Source: an uncultured Actinomycetes bacterium
GTDB taxonomy: Bacteria; Actinomycetota; Thermoleophilia; Gaiellales; F1-60-MAGs149
NCBI GenBank assembly: GCA_903960645.1
Contig: CAJCBN010000507.1
Span: 1 to 5,839 of the forward strand
Length of the DNA: 5,839 nt
Direction: 5' to 3'
The notes below the pieces were generated by a model. It worked only from the letters and a program-made list of their open reading frames with translations. It was not told the DNA's origin and searched no databases. The translations under genes and the position numbers were made by a program. Positions within the stretch are counted from its first letter, which is position 1, and every line of letters begins with the position of its first letter. Shown here piece after piece: positions 1 through 5,668 of the stretch.

Positions 1-851
1 AGCTCGGCACCGGGCTCGAGATGAACGGCACGCTCAACCTCTGGTCGGGGCCGGACGCCGAGGCGAAGCGCGCGGCGGTGGTGAAGACGGCGCGGGACGG
101 CGGGCTCGAGATGGAAGAGCTCGACGCGGCGCAGATCGCCGCCCTTGAGCCGTCGGTGCGTGGGGCCACGCATGGCGCGCTCGCGACGGGTGACGGTCAC
201 GTCGACTCGCTGCGGTTCACGGAGTGCCTCGCCGTCGGCGTGCGTGCGCTCGACGGAACGATCATCGAGGAGGTCGAGGTGCTCCACATCGACCGCTCCG
301 GTCCCCGCATCCGGCTGGCCACGACGCGGGGCGCGATCACCTGCGAGCGAGTGGTCCTCGCCGCGGGCGTCGGCTCTCGCCGCTTCGCCGAGGACGTCGG
401 CACAGCGCTGCCGATCACGCCGGCCAAGGGGTACCACGTCGAGTTCGCCGACGCGGTCGGCGATGCGCAGCGGCCGATCTACTTCTCCGATGCGCACTGC
501 GTGGCGACGCCGCTTGCCGGCCGCCTGCGCATCGCGGGCACGCTCGAGATCGGCACCGACCCCGACTCCATCGACACCCGCCGGGTGGATGCGATCCGGG
601 AGGCCGGGCAGCGCCATCTCGCCGGCGTGCCCGACGAGCCGTCGCACATCTGGATGGGGCAGCGGCCGCTGAGCGCGGACTCGATGCCGCTGGTCGGGCC
701 GCTGCCGGGCGATCCGCGCGTGATCATCGCGTCGGGCCATGGCACGCTCGGGATCACGCTGGCCCCGGTGACGGGCGAGCTCGTCGCGGACCACATCACG
801 GGCGACCTTGACGTGGCCGATCCGCTGCTCGATCCGAGCCGATTCCGCTGA
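1..851 (+). CDS. DadA-like FAD-dependent amino-acid oxidoreductase, 5' partial
   Basis: C-terminal part of a DAO-family flavoprotein, a family that oxidises D-amino acids, glycine, sarcosine and similar amines to the oxo-acid, passing electrons to FAD. The frame is open from position 3 with no stop before the window edge, so the ATG at 21 is probably internal; about 282 residues are visible. DadA-type proteins are usually a little over 400 residues, so the N-terminal Rossmann motif (GxGxxG) is presumably outside the window. Seen here: a VVLAAGVGSRR stretch typical of the second FAD-contacting segment; WMGQRPLSADSMPLVGP (from about visible residue 217), matching the DadA WxGxRPxxxDxxPxVG pattern; and SGHGTLGITLAP (about 244-255), matching the conserved FAD/active-site GHGTLG loop. 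The gene converges on the minus-strand oxidoreductase 44 bases away. The exact substrate is not readable; sarcosine or other N-methyl amino acids are as possible as D-amino acids. Confidence 0.88.
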   Translation, partial: LGTGLEMNGTLNLWSGPDAEAKRAAVVKTARDGGLEMEELDAAQIAALEPSVRGATHGALATGDGHVDSLRFTECLAVGVRALDGTIIEEVEVLHIDRSGPRIRLATTRGAITCERVVLAAGVGSRRFAEDVGTALPITPAKGYHVEFADAVGDAQRPIYFSDAHCVATPLAGRLRIAGTLEIGTDPDSIDTRRVDAIREAGQRHLAGVPDEPSHIWMGQRPLSADSMPLVGPLPGDPRVIIASGHGTLGITLAPVTGELVADHITGDLDVADPLLDPSRFR

Positions 852-861
852 TTCGTTTCGC

Positions 862-876
862 CGGGGTCTGACCCCG
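862..876. terminator. Compact GC hairpin between convergent genes
   Basis: CGGGGT and ACCCCG form a perfect 6-bp stem around a 3-base CTG loop. The hairpin lies 10 bases after the stop of the amino-acid oxidoreductase and 19 bases before the stop of the opposing gene. It is symmetrical, so it could end transcripts from both sides. No T-run follows on either strand, so it is not a textbook intrinsic terminator; U-tract-free terminators are often proposed in high-GC actinobacteria. Its left half shares a 13-base element with the hairpin at 5609-5649. Confidence 0.5.
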
Positions 877-895
877 AGCGGAACCTGGACTCCGC

Positions 896-2449
896 TTAGC
901 GCCGACCGAGCAGGTGCATCGCTGCACTGCGGCCGGCGATGCCGGAGACCGCGCCGCCGCGCCGCGCGCCCGAGCCGCACAGCAATACGCGGTCGTACTG
1001 CGTGGCGACGCCCCAGGTGCCGACCTCCTCGGCCGACTCCGCCCACGGCCACTGCAGATCGCGGTGGAAGATGTTGCCGCCGGGCAGACCGAGGTGCTCC
1101 TCGAGATCGAGCGGGCACTTCGCCTCGATGCAGGGCTGTCCGTCCTGGTCGAGCGCGATGACGTCGAGCAGTGGCTCGGCGAGGTGCGCCTCGAAGCCGG
1201 CGATGGTGCGCGCCAGGTACTCGGCGGTGATGCCCTTGGGGTCGGCGGCGAACAGCGCGTCGGGGGTGTGCAGGCCGAACAGCGTCAGCGTCTGGTAGCC
1301 CTTGGTCCGCAGCTCGGCCGACAGGATCGAGGGGTCGGTCAGCGTGTGGCAGTACAGCTCGCTCGGCGGCTTGGACGGCAGGCGGCCGCTCTTGGCCTCC
1401 CGAAATGCGGTCTCGAGCTCGGCGTAGCCCTCGTCGACATGGAAGGTGCCGGCGAAGGCCTCCTTGGGGTCGCGGCCGCTCTTCAGCTTCGGCAGGCGCG
1501 TCAGCACCATGTTGACCTTCAGCTGCGAGCCGACGGGCTTGGGCAGCGGCGGCTCGTCGCCCATCAGCCGCGCGAGCACGGCCGGGGCGACGTTGGCGAG
1601 AACCGTCGGTGCGCTGGCCACGTGCTCGTCGCCGGTGGCGTCGCGCCAGGTGACCTCGGCGCCGTCGGTGGTCTCGCGGATCGCGATGACGTCGGCGCCG
1701 GTGAGGATCTCGGCGCCGGCCTTGCGGGCCGCCTGGTCGAGCGCGCCGGAGACCGCGCCCATCCCGCCGGCCGGCACCTTCCAGTCACCCGTACCGTCGC
1801 CGATCACGTGGTAGAGAAAGCAGCGGTTCTGCTGCAGCGAGGCATCGCCGGCCGCGGCGAAGGTGCCGATCAGGCCGTCGGTCAGGACGACGCCACGCAG
1901 CAGGTCGTCGTCGATCGCGCTCTCGATCCACTCGCCGAGGGGACGCTCTGCGAACGCGTCCCAGACGTGGGGAATGTCGCTGAACAGCGCGCGGGCCTCG
2001 TCCTTCGAGGGCAGCGTGCCGAGCAGGGTAGGGGCGAGGCGGGTAGCGAGCTGCTGCGCGTCGGCGTAGAACGCCTGCCACTGCGCCCACGCGCGGTCGG
2101 TGCCGGTCAGCGAGCGCATCGACAGCGCGGTGGTGGCGGCGTGGCTCGACGCGAGGAGGCCGGTGTCGCGTCCGTCGCGGTGCGTGGGCGTGTAGGAGGA
2201 GACGGTGCGCGAGCGCAGATCGAGGTCGAGTCCCAGCTCGTCGATCAGCTCGCGCGGCATCATCGAGACGAGGTAGGCGTAGCGCGAGACGCGCACGTCG
2301 ACGCCCGCGAACGGCCGCTCGGAGACGGCCGCACCACCGGTCTCGTCGAGGCGCTCAAGCACGAGCACGCGACGGCCGGCGCGGCCGAGGTACGCGGCGG
2401 CGGCGAGGCCGTTGTGGCCGCCGCCGACGATGACGACATCGTGGGACAT
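896..2449 (-). CDS. Phytoene-desaturase-like FAD-dependent oxidoreductase (PYROXD2-type)
   Basis: A complete 517-residue flavoprotein of the NAD(P)/FAD-dependent amine-oxidase/CrtI superfamily, closest in style to bacterial PYROXD2-like proteins annotated as phytoene dehydrogenase-related. The N-terminus has the dinucleotide-binding beta-alpha-beta fold: HDVVIVGGGHNG (GxGxxG at residues 9-14), Glu32 at the end of strand 2 to bind the ribose, then a GG pair at 38-39. The C-terminus has the second FAD motif of this family, LLCGSGARRGGAVSGIAGR (about 489-507). Length is normal for the family. There is no carotenoid gene (crtB, crtE, crtY) nearby, so a role in carotenoid synthesis is not supported and the substrate is unknown. 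The ATG at 2449 places the Rossmann motif at the correct distance from the N-terminus. There is no good Shine-Dalgarno; only a GGAG 16 bases upstream. The gene is transcribed divergently from the glxBCD-like operon. Confidence 0.87.
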   Translation of the reverse strand: MSHDVVIVGGGHNGLAAAAYLGRAGRRVLVLERLDETGGAAVSERPFAGVDVRVSRYAYLVSMMPRELIDELGLDLDLRSRTVSSYTPTHRDGRDTGLLASSHAATTALSMRSLTGTDRAWAQWQAFYADAQQLATRLAPTLLGTLPSKDEARALFSDIPHVWDAFAERPLGEWIESAIDDDLLRGVVLTDGLIGTFAAAGDASLQQNRCFLYHVIGDGTGDWKVPAGGMGAVSGALDQAARKAGAEILTGADVIAIRETTDGAEVTWRDATGDEHVASAPTVLANVAPAVLARLMGDEPPLPKPVGSQLKVNMVLTRLPKLKSGRDPKEAFAGTFHVDEGYAELETAFREAKSGRLPSKPPSELYCHTLTDPSILSAELRTKGYQTLTLFGLHTPDALFAADPKGITAEYLARTIAGFEAHLAEPLLDVIALDQDGQPCIEAKCPLDLEEHLGLPGGNIFHRDLQWPWAESAEEVGTWGVATQYDRVLLCGSGARRGGAVSGIAGRSAAMHLLGRR

Positions 2450-2455
2450 GACGGC

Positions 2456-2461
2456 ACCGTA
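2456..2461 (-). promoter_or_regulatory. Possible -10 box (TACGGT) for a leaderless transcript
   Basis: On the minus strand TACGGT fits the actinobacterial TAnnnT -10 pattern. It ends 6 bases before the ATG at 2449, so transcription would start at or very near the A of the start codon. This would explain the missing Shine-Dalgarno of the oxidoreductase. No recognisable -35 is present in the very GC-rich DNA behind it, so the call is weak. Confidence 0.3.
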
Positions 2462-2476
2462 TCCGCTCCGGGCCCT

Positions 2477-2497
2477 GCCCGCGGCCCGCGGCCCGCG
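2477..2497. repeat. Three perfect tandem copies of GCCCGCG
   Basis: The 7-base unit GCCCGCG is repeated three times without change at 2477-2483, 2484-2490 and 2491-2497, in the divergent intergenic region. The array contains overlapping CCGCGG palindromes and can pair with the following GCGGG at 2498-2502. It may be a simple slippage product, a structured leader element or a repressor site; nothing in the sequence decides among these. Confidence 0.6.
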
Positions 2498-2537
2498 GCG
2501 GGTACGGCGGCGGATGGGTGAGAATCGTCATCGCGAC

Positions 2538-2565
2538 TTCCCTAAAGGCCCAATCCTTGTACCAT
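2538..2565 (+). promoter_or_regulatory. Candidate promoter of the glxBCD-like operon
   Basis: A stretch around 2521-2570 is clearly less GC-rich than the rest of the window, as expected for a promoter. It contains TACCAT at 2560-2565, which fits the TAnnnT -10 pattern, with a poor TTCCCT (2538-2543) as -35 at a 16-base spacer. A start near 2572 would give a leader of about 57 bases before the ATG at 2629. The -35 matches only half the consensus. I could not find a convincing GlnR- or NtrC-type operator next to it, so regulation by nitrogen is not shown here. Confidence 0.3.
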
Positions 2566-2616
2566 TGCGTTCTGCGTCGGTGGAAACGCCCGCCGTGCGC
2601 GCCGATCACACGTGCT

Positions 2617-2621
2617 GGAGG
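2617..2621 (+). promoter_or_regulatory. Ribosome binding site that fixes the glxB-like start
   Basis: GGAGG lies 7 bases before the ATG at 2629. The same frame is open upstream to an ATG at 2518, but that longer start would bury the catalytic cysteine 39 residues into the chain. This strong site, together with the N-terminal Met-Cys-Gly, selects 2629. Confidence 0.85.
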
Positions 2622-2628
2622 CCGACTG

Positions 2629-3537
2629 ATGTGCGGAATCGTGGGACTGTTCGCCAAGACCCCGGAGGTCGAGGCGCAGCTGGGCGCACTGCTCGCGCCG
2701 ATGCTGCATGAGATGAGCGATCGCGGACCCGACAGCGCGGGCGTGGCGTTCTACCGCAACCCCGTCGCCGCTGGCCAGACGAAGCTGACGCTCCAGCACG
2801 ACGACCCGCACTACGACTGGGATGTCCTGCGCACGACGCTGCAGGACGTCCACGGTGCCGAGCCCACCGTCGAGCACCGCGCCAACCACGCGGTGATCGT
2901 CGCGCACGCCGAGGCCGCGGTCGTCGAGGCGTGGGTCGAAGAGTTCTTCCCCGACGTCAAGATCATGAGCGCCGGCGAGGCGATCGAGATCTACAAGGAG
3001 ACGGGCCGTCCCGAGCGGTTCATCGAGACGTTCGACGTCAAGAGCCTGAACGGCACGCATGCGCTCGGCCACACGCGCATGGCGACCGAGTCGAAGGTGA
3101 CGACGGCCGGCTCGCACCCGTTCTCCACGGGCCTCGACCTCTGCCTCGTGCACAACGGCTCGCTGTCGAACCACAACGGCCTGCGCCGCATGCTGCGCCG
3201 CGAGGGCATCCGCTTCCAGACCGAGAACGACACCGAGGTCGCCGCCGGCTACATGATGTGGCGCCAGCGCGAGGGCGACTCGATGCAGGCGATGATGGAC
3301 CACGCCTTCGAGGATCTCGATGGCTTCTACACGTTCCTGATCGGCACGCGCGATGGCTTCGCGGTTGTGCGCGACCCGATCGCGTGCAAGCCGGCCGTGA
3401 TCGCGGAGACGGACGAGTGGGTCGCGATGGCCTCGGAGTACCGCTCGATCGCGACGCTGCCCGGAGCCGAGACGGCGAAGACCTGGGAGCCCGCTCCCGC
3501 CACGATCTACGCCTGGGAGAAGGAGGCGGTCCGATGA
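2629..3537 (+). CDS. glxB: Class II glutamine amidotransferase subunit, GlxB/MgsA family
   Basis: Glutaminase-type (Ntn) subunit of a split glutamate-synthase-like enzyme; in the family it releases ammonia from glutamine or serves as the equivalent subunit of N-methylglutamate synthase. The protein is 302 residues, normal for GlxB/MgsA. It starts MCGIVGLFAK, so removal of Met exposes the nucleophile Cys2. Other expected class II residues are present: DRGPDSAG (31-38), GHTRMAT with Arg150, HNGSLSN with Asn176-Gly177 for the oxyanion hole, and ENDTE with Asp201 for substrate binding. About 110 residues separate the RGPDSAG and GHTR motifs; in this insert lies an acidic, helix-rich region. The start at 2629 is chosen because of the Cys position and the GGAGG site; the longer ATG at 2518 is rejected. 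It is first in a three-gene operon and its stop overlaps the next start (ATGA), indicating translational coupling. All catalytic residues look intact, so activity is likely. The glx name rests on family resemblance; mgsA is the alternative. Confidence 0.93.
   Translation: MCGIVGLFAKTPEVEAQLGALLAPMLHEMSDRGPDSAGVAFYRNPVAAGQTKLTLQHDDPHYDWDVLRTTLQDVHGAEPTVEHRANHAVIVAHAEAAVVEAWVEEFFPDVKIMSAGEAIEIYKETGRPERFIETFDVKSLNGTHALGHTRMATESKVTTAGSHPFSTGLDLCLVHNGSLSNHNGLRRMLRREGIRFQTENDTEVAAGYMMWRQREGDSMQAMMDHAFEDLDGFYTFLIGTRDGFAVVRDPIACKPAVIAETDEWVAMASEYRSIATLPGAETAKTWEPAPATIYAWEKEAVR
3520..3526 (+). promoter_or_regulatory. Ribosome binding site for the GXGXG subunit
   Basis: AAGGAGG lies inside the end of the amidotransferase gene, 7 bases before the ATG at 3534. 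It is nearly a full match to the 16S rRNA tail, so this subunit can be initiated independently as well as by coupling through the ATGA overlap. Confidence 0.8.
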
Positions 3538-4232
3538 CCACTGCGACAGAGATCGAGGTCGTCGACCTCGCCGTCACGACGCGGCGCGAGCTGAACCAGC
3601 GCCTGCACGACGCGCGCGATGGGGGTCCGCGGAGCTGGCGGATCGTCAATCCGAACGGCGCCCACGCGCTGGCCGTTGGCATCGACGCCGAGCTCGACGT
3701 GGTCATCGACGGCCACACGGGCTACTACGCGGCCGGCATGAACAAGCACGCCAACGTGACGATCAACGGCAACGCCGGCGTCGGCGTCGGCGAGAACATC
3801 ATGAGCGGTCGGATCCACATCACAGGCAACGCCTCGCAGGCGTGCGCGGCGACGGGACGGGGCGGCCTGGTGGTCGTCGACGGCGACGCCTCGGCGCGCT
3901 GCGGCATCTCGATGAAGGGCGTCGAGATCGTCGTCAAGGGCGACATCGGGCACATGAGCGCATTCATGGCGCAGTCGGGCACGCTCGTCGTGTGCGGCGA
4001 CGCCGGCGATGCACTCGGCGACTCGATCTACGAGACGCACATCTACGTGCGCGGCTCGGTCGCGGGGCTCGGGGCGGACTGCATCGAGAAGGACCTCAAG
4101 GACTTCCACCGCGAGGAGCTCGGCCGTCTGCTCGAGGCCGCCGGCGCCGACGCCAAGGTGGACGACTTCCGCCGCTATGGCTCAGCTCGTCAGCTCTACA
4201 CCTTCAACATCGACAACGCCGGCGCGTACTGA
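3534..4232 (+). CDS. glxC: GXGXG beta-helix subunit of glutamate-synthase-like complex, GlxC/MgsB family
   Basis: A 232-residue protein equivalent to the C-terminal GXGXG domain of GltB, which forms a right-handed beta-helix with a structural role and is not itself catalytic. It shows the glycine-rich repeats of the fold: VTINGNAGVGVGENIMSG (about 75-92, GVGVG at 82-86), then successive turns ending in ITGNAS, VVDGDAS, VVKGDIG, VVCGDAGDA and YVRGSVAG (to about 178). A charged tail (EKDLKDFHREELGRLLE, about 185-201) and a C-terminal RRYGSARQLYTFNIDNAGAY segment follow, as usual in this family. It begins at the ATG overlapping the stop of the amidotransferase gene (ATGA) and ends 10 bases before the synthase gene. 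Four cysteines (104, 123, 154, 183) are scattered and do not form a visible metal motif. The function is inferred from domain and operon position; alternative name mgsB. Confidence 0.92.
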   Translation: MTTATEIEVVDLAVTTRRELNQRLHDARDGGPRSWRIVNPNGAHALAVGIDAELDVVIDGHTGYYAAGMNKHANVTINGNAGVGVGENIMSGRIHITGNASQACAATGRGGLVVVDGDASARCGISMKGVEIVVKGDIGHMSAFMAQSGTLVVCGDAGDALGDSIYETHIYVRGSVAGLGADCIEKDLKDFHREELGRLLEAAGADAKVDDFRRYGSARQLYTFNIDNAGAY

Positions 4233-4236
4233 GGAG
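4232..4236 (+). promoter_or_regulatory. Ribosome binding site for the synthase subunit
   Basis: AGGAG, sharing its first base with the stop codon of the GXGXG gene, lies 6 bases before the ATG at 4243. It fixes the start of the synthase subunit; the frame is open further upstream to 4009, but that stretch only shadows the GXGXG gene. Confidence 0.8.
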
Positions 4237-4242
4237 CTGACG

Positions 4243-5601
4243 ATGAGTGATTTCGATCCCACCGGCCAGAACGGCACCAACTGGCATCCCGGCCTCCGCG
4301 AGTCCTACATCTTCGATCGCAACACGATCGCGGAGATCCGCCGCGCGGCGAGCCAGGGCATCTACGACATCCGCGGCTTCGGCGCCAAGCGCAAGCTGCC
4401 GCACTTCGACGACCTGCTGTTCCTCGGCGCATCGATGTCGCGCTATCCCCTCGAGGGCTATCGCGAGCGGTGCGGCACCGAGGTGACGCTCGGCACGCGC
4501 TTCGCGAAGAAGCCCATCCACCTGAAGATCCCGATCACGATCGCCGGCATGAGCTTCGGCGCGCTGTCGGGCCAGGCCAAGGAGGCCCTCGGCCGCGGGG
4601 CGACGATGGCCGGCACGTCGACGACCACCGGTGACGGCGGCATGACGGAGGAGGAGCGCGGGCACTCCGAGATCCTCGTCTACCAGCTGCTCCCGTCCCG
4701 CTACGGCATGAACCCGGATGACCTGCGTCGTGCCGACGCGATCGAGGTCGTCGTCGGCCAGGGCGCGAAGCCGGGCGGCGGCGGCATGCTGCTCGGCCAG
4801 AAGATCTCGGATCGCGTTGCCGAGATGCGCAACCTGCCGAAGGGCATCGACCAGCGCTCCGCGTGCCGGCACCCCGACTGGACCGGCCCGGACGACCTCG
4901 AGATCAAGATCGAGGAGATCCGCGAGATCACCGACTGGGAGAAGCCGATCTACATCAAGATCGGCGCGAGCCGCCCGTACTACGACACGCAGCTGGCCGT
5001 GAAGGCCGGCGCGGACGTGATCGTGCTCGACGGCATGCAGGGCGGCACCGCCGCCACGCAGGACGTCTTCATTGAGCACGTCGGCCTACCGACGCTCGCG
5101 TGCATTCGGCAGGCCGTGACGGCGCTGCAGGAGCTGGGCATGCACCGTGAGGTGCAGCTGATCGTCTCCGGCGGCATCCGCAACGGCGCCGACGTGGCCA
5201 AGGCGCTCGCGCTCGGTGCCGACGCGGTGTCGATCGGCGTCGCGGCGATGATCGCGCTCGGCGACAACGATCCGGCCTACGCGGACGAGTACGCGAAGAT
5301 CGGCTCGGCCGCGGGCTTCTACGACGACTGGCACGAGGGCAAGGATCCGACGGGCATCTCGACGCAGGACCCGGAGCTGGCCAAGCGCCTCGATCCGGAG
5401 CAGGGTGGTCGGCGACTGAACAACTTCCTCAAGACGCTGACGCTCGAGACGCAGACGCTGGCGCGCGCCGCCGGCAAGAGCCACGTCCACAACCTCGAGC
5501 CCGAGGACCTCGTGGCGCTGACGATCGAGTCGGCCGCGATGGCCCAGGTGCCGCTGGCCGGCACCGATTGGATTCCCGGCCAGTCGCGCGACGGGTTCTG
5601 A
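4243..5601 (+). CDS. glxD: FMN-binding glutamate-synthase-type subunit, GlxD/MgsC family, lacking Fe-S cysteines
   Basis: Catalytic synthase subunit of 452 residues, matching the FMN domain of GltB in a TIM-barrel fold. In relatives it makes glutamate from 2-oxoglutarate and ammonia, or N-methylglutamate from glutamate and methylamine. Motifs in order: ITIAGMSFGALSGQAKEALG (98-117), STTTGDGGM (126-134), the glutamate-synthase signature GQGAKPGGGGMLLGQKI (172-188), YIKIGASRPYY (237-247), the loop VLDGMQGGTAATQ (261-273) and the FMN phosphate-binding strand IVSGGIRNGADVAKALALGA (307-326). A tail with GKSHVHNLEPEDLVALT (411-427) is typical of GlxD-like proteins. Classical GltB has three closely spaced cysteines for a [3Fe-4S] cluster between ALG and the TQDPEL motif; here residues 338-373 contain no cysteine (DNDPAYADEYAKIGSAAG and on). 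The only cysteines are 77, 208 and 287, far apart. No GltD-type NADPH subunit follows. Start set by AGGAG at 4232. Alternative name mgsC. Confidence 0.93.
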   Translation: MSDFDPTGQNGTNWHPGLRESYIFDRNTIAEIRRAASQGIYDIRGFGAKRKLPHFDDLLFLGASMSRYPLEGYRERCGTEVTLGTRFAKKPIHLKIPITIAGMSFGALSGQAKEALGRGATMAGTSTTTGDGGMTEEERGHSEILVYQLLPSRYGMNPDDLRRADAIEVVVGQGAKPGGGGMLLGQKISDRVAEMRNLPKGIDQRSACRHPDWTGPDDLEIKIEEIREITDWEKPIYIKIGASRPYYDTQLAVKAGADVIVLDGMQGGTAATQDVFIEHVGLPTLACIRQAVTALQELGMHREVQLIVSGGIRNGADVAKALALGADAVSIGVAAMIALGDNDPAYADEYAKIGSAAGFYDDWHEGKDPTGISTQDPELAKRLDPEQGGRRLNNFLKTLTLETQTLARAAGKSHVHNLEPEDLVALTIESAAMAQVPLAGTDWIPGQSRDGF

Positions 5602-5608
5602 CGCAGCG

Positions 5609-5649
5609 GCGTGCCGTCGCCGGGGTCAGAGCCCTCCGCGACGGCACGC
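5609..5649. terminator. Nested hairpin after the operon, possible terminator
   Basis: GCGTGCCGTCGC (5609-5620) and GCGACGGCACGC (5638-5649) are a perfect 12-bp inverted repeat, 7 bases after the synthase stop. The 17-base loop can fold a small inner stem (GGG at 5623-5625 with CCC at 5632-5634, extended by G-U pairs). No T-run follows, so it is a candidate U-tract-free terminator or an RNA-stabilising 3' structure. It ends 19 bases before the next start codon, so it could also touch the promoter of the downstream gene. Confidence 0.6.
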
Positions 5650-5655
5650 GGTGCG

Positions 5656-5661
5656 TAGGAT
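5656..5661 (+). promoter_or_regulatory. TAGGAT: possible -10 box or Shine-Dalgarno
   Basis: TAGGAT fits the TAnnnT -10 pattern and ends 7 bases before the ATG at 5669, the spacing for a leaderless transcript. The AGGA inside it (5657-5660) is also 8 bases from the ATG and could be a short Shine-Dalgarno if transcription comes from further upstream. The sequence does not decide which; no convincing -35 is visible. Confidence 0.35.
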
Positions 5662-5668
5662 TCTGTCC

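Noticed and set aside
21..851. ATG at 21 as the true start of the DAO-family gene
   Set aside because: The frame stays open to the window edge, and the N-terminal FAD-binding fold would be missing; the gene is cut by the window and not necessarily truncated in the genome.
896..2449. A carotenoid-biosynthesis (crtI) role for the phytoene-desaturase-like gene
   Set aside because: No other carotenoid gene is nearby and the sequence resembles PYROXD2-type proteins, whose substrates are not established.
914..2521. Long plus-strand open frame of 535 codons opposite the PYROXD2-like gene
   Set aside because: It is a composition shadow of a real gene in GC-rich DNA: the translation is rich in R, G, A, V and E, has no family motifs, and the opposite strand has clear FAD-binding motifs at both ends.
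2559..2587. Possible GlnR-type operator (GTAC ... GAAAC) before the operon
   Set aside because: The spacing between GTAC and GAAAC does not fit the GlnR a-site/b-site pattern and only isolated short words match.
2518..2628. N-terminal extension of the amidotransferase from the ATG at 2518
   Set aside because: It would place the nucleophilic cysteine at residue 39 instead of directly after Met, has no ribosome binding site and covers the likely promoter; GGAGG precedes the ATG at 2629.
2542..3303. 253-codon minus-strand frame opposite the amidotransferase gene
   Set aside because: Antisense shadow with low-complexity composition and no motifs; the plus strand encodes an intact, well-motivated enzyme.
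4009..4242. 78-codon upstream extension of the synthase gene
   Set aside because: It overlaps the GXGXG gene out of frame, is S/T/R-rich noise, and a ribosome binding site points to the ATG at 4243.
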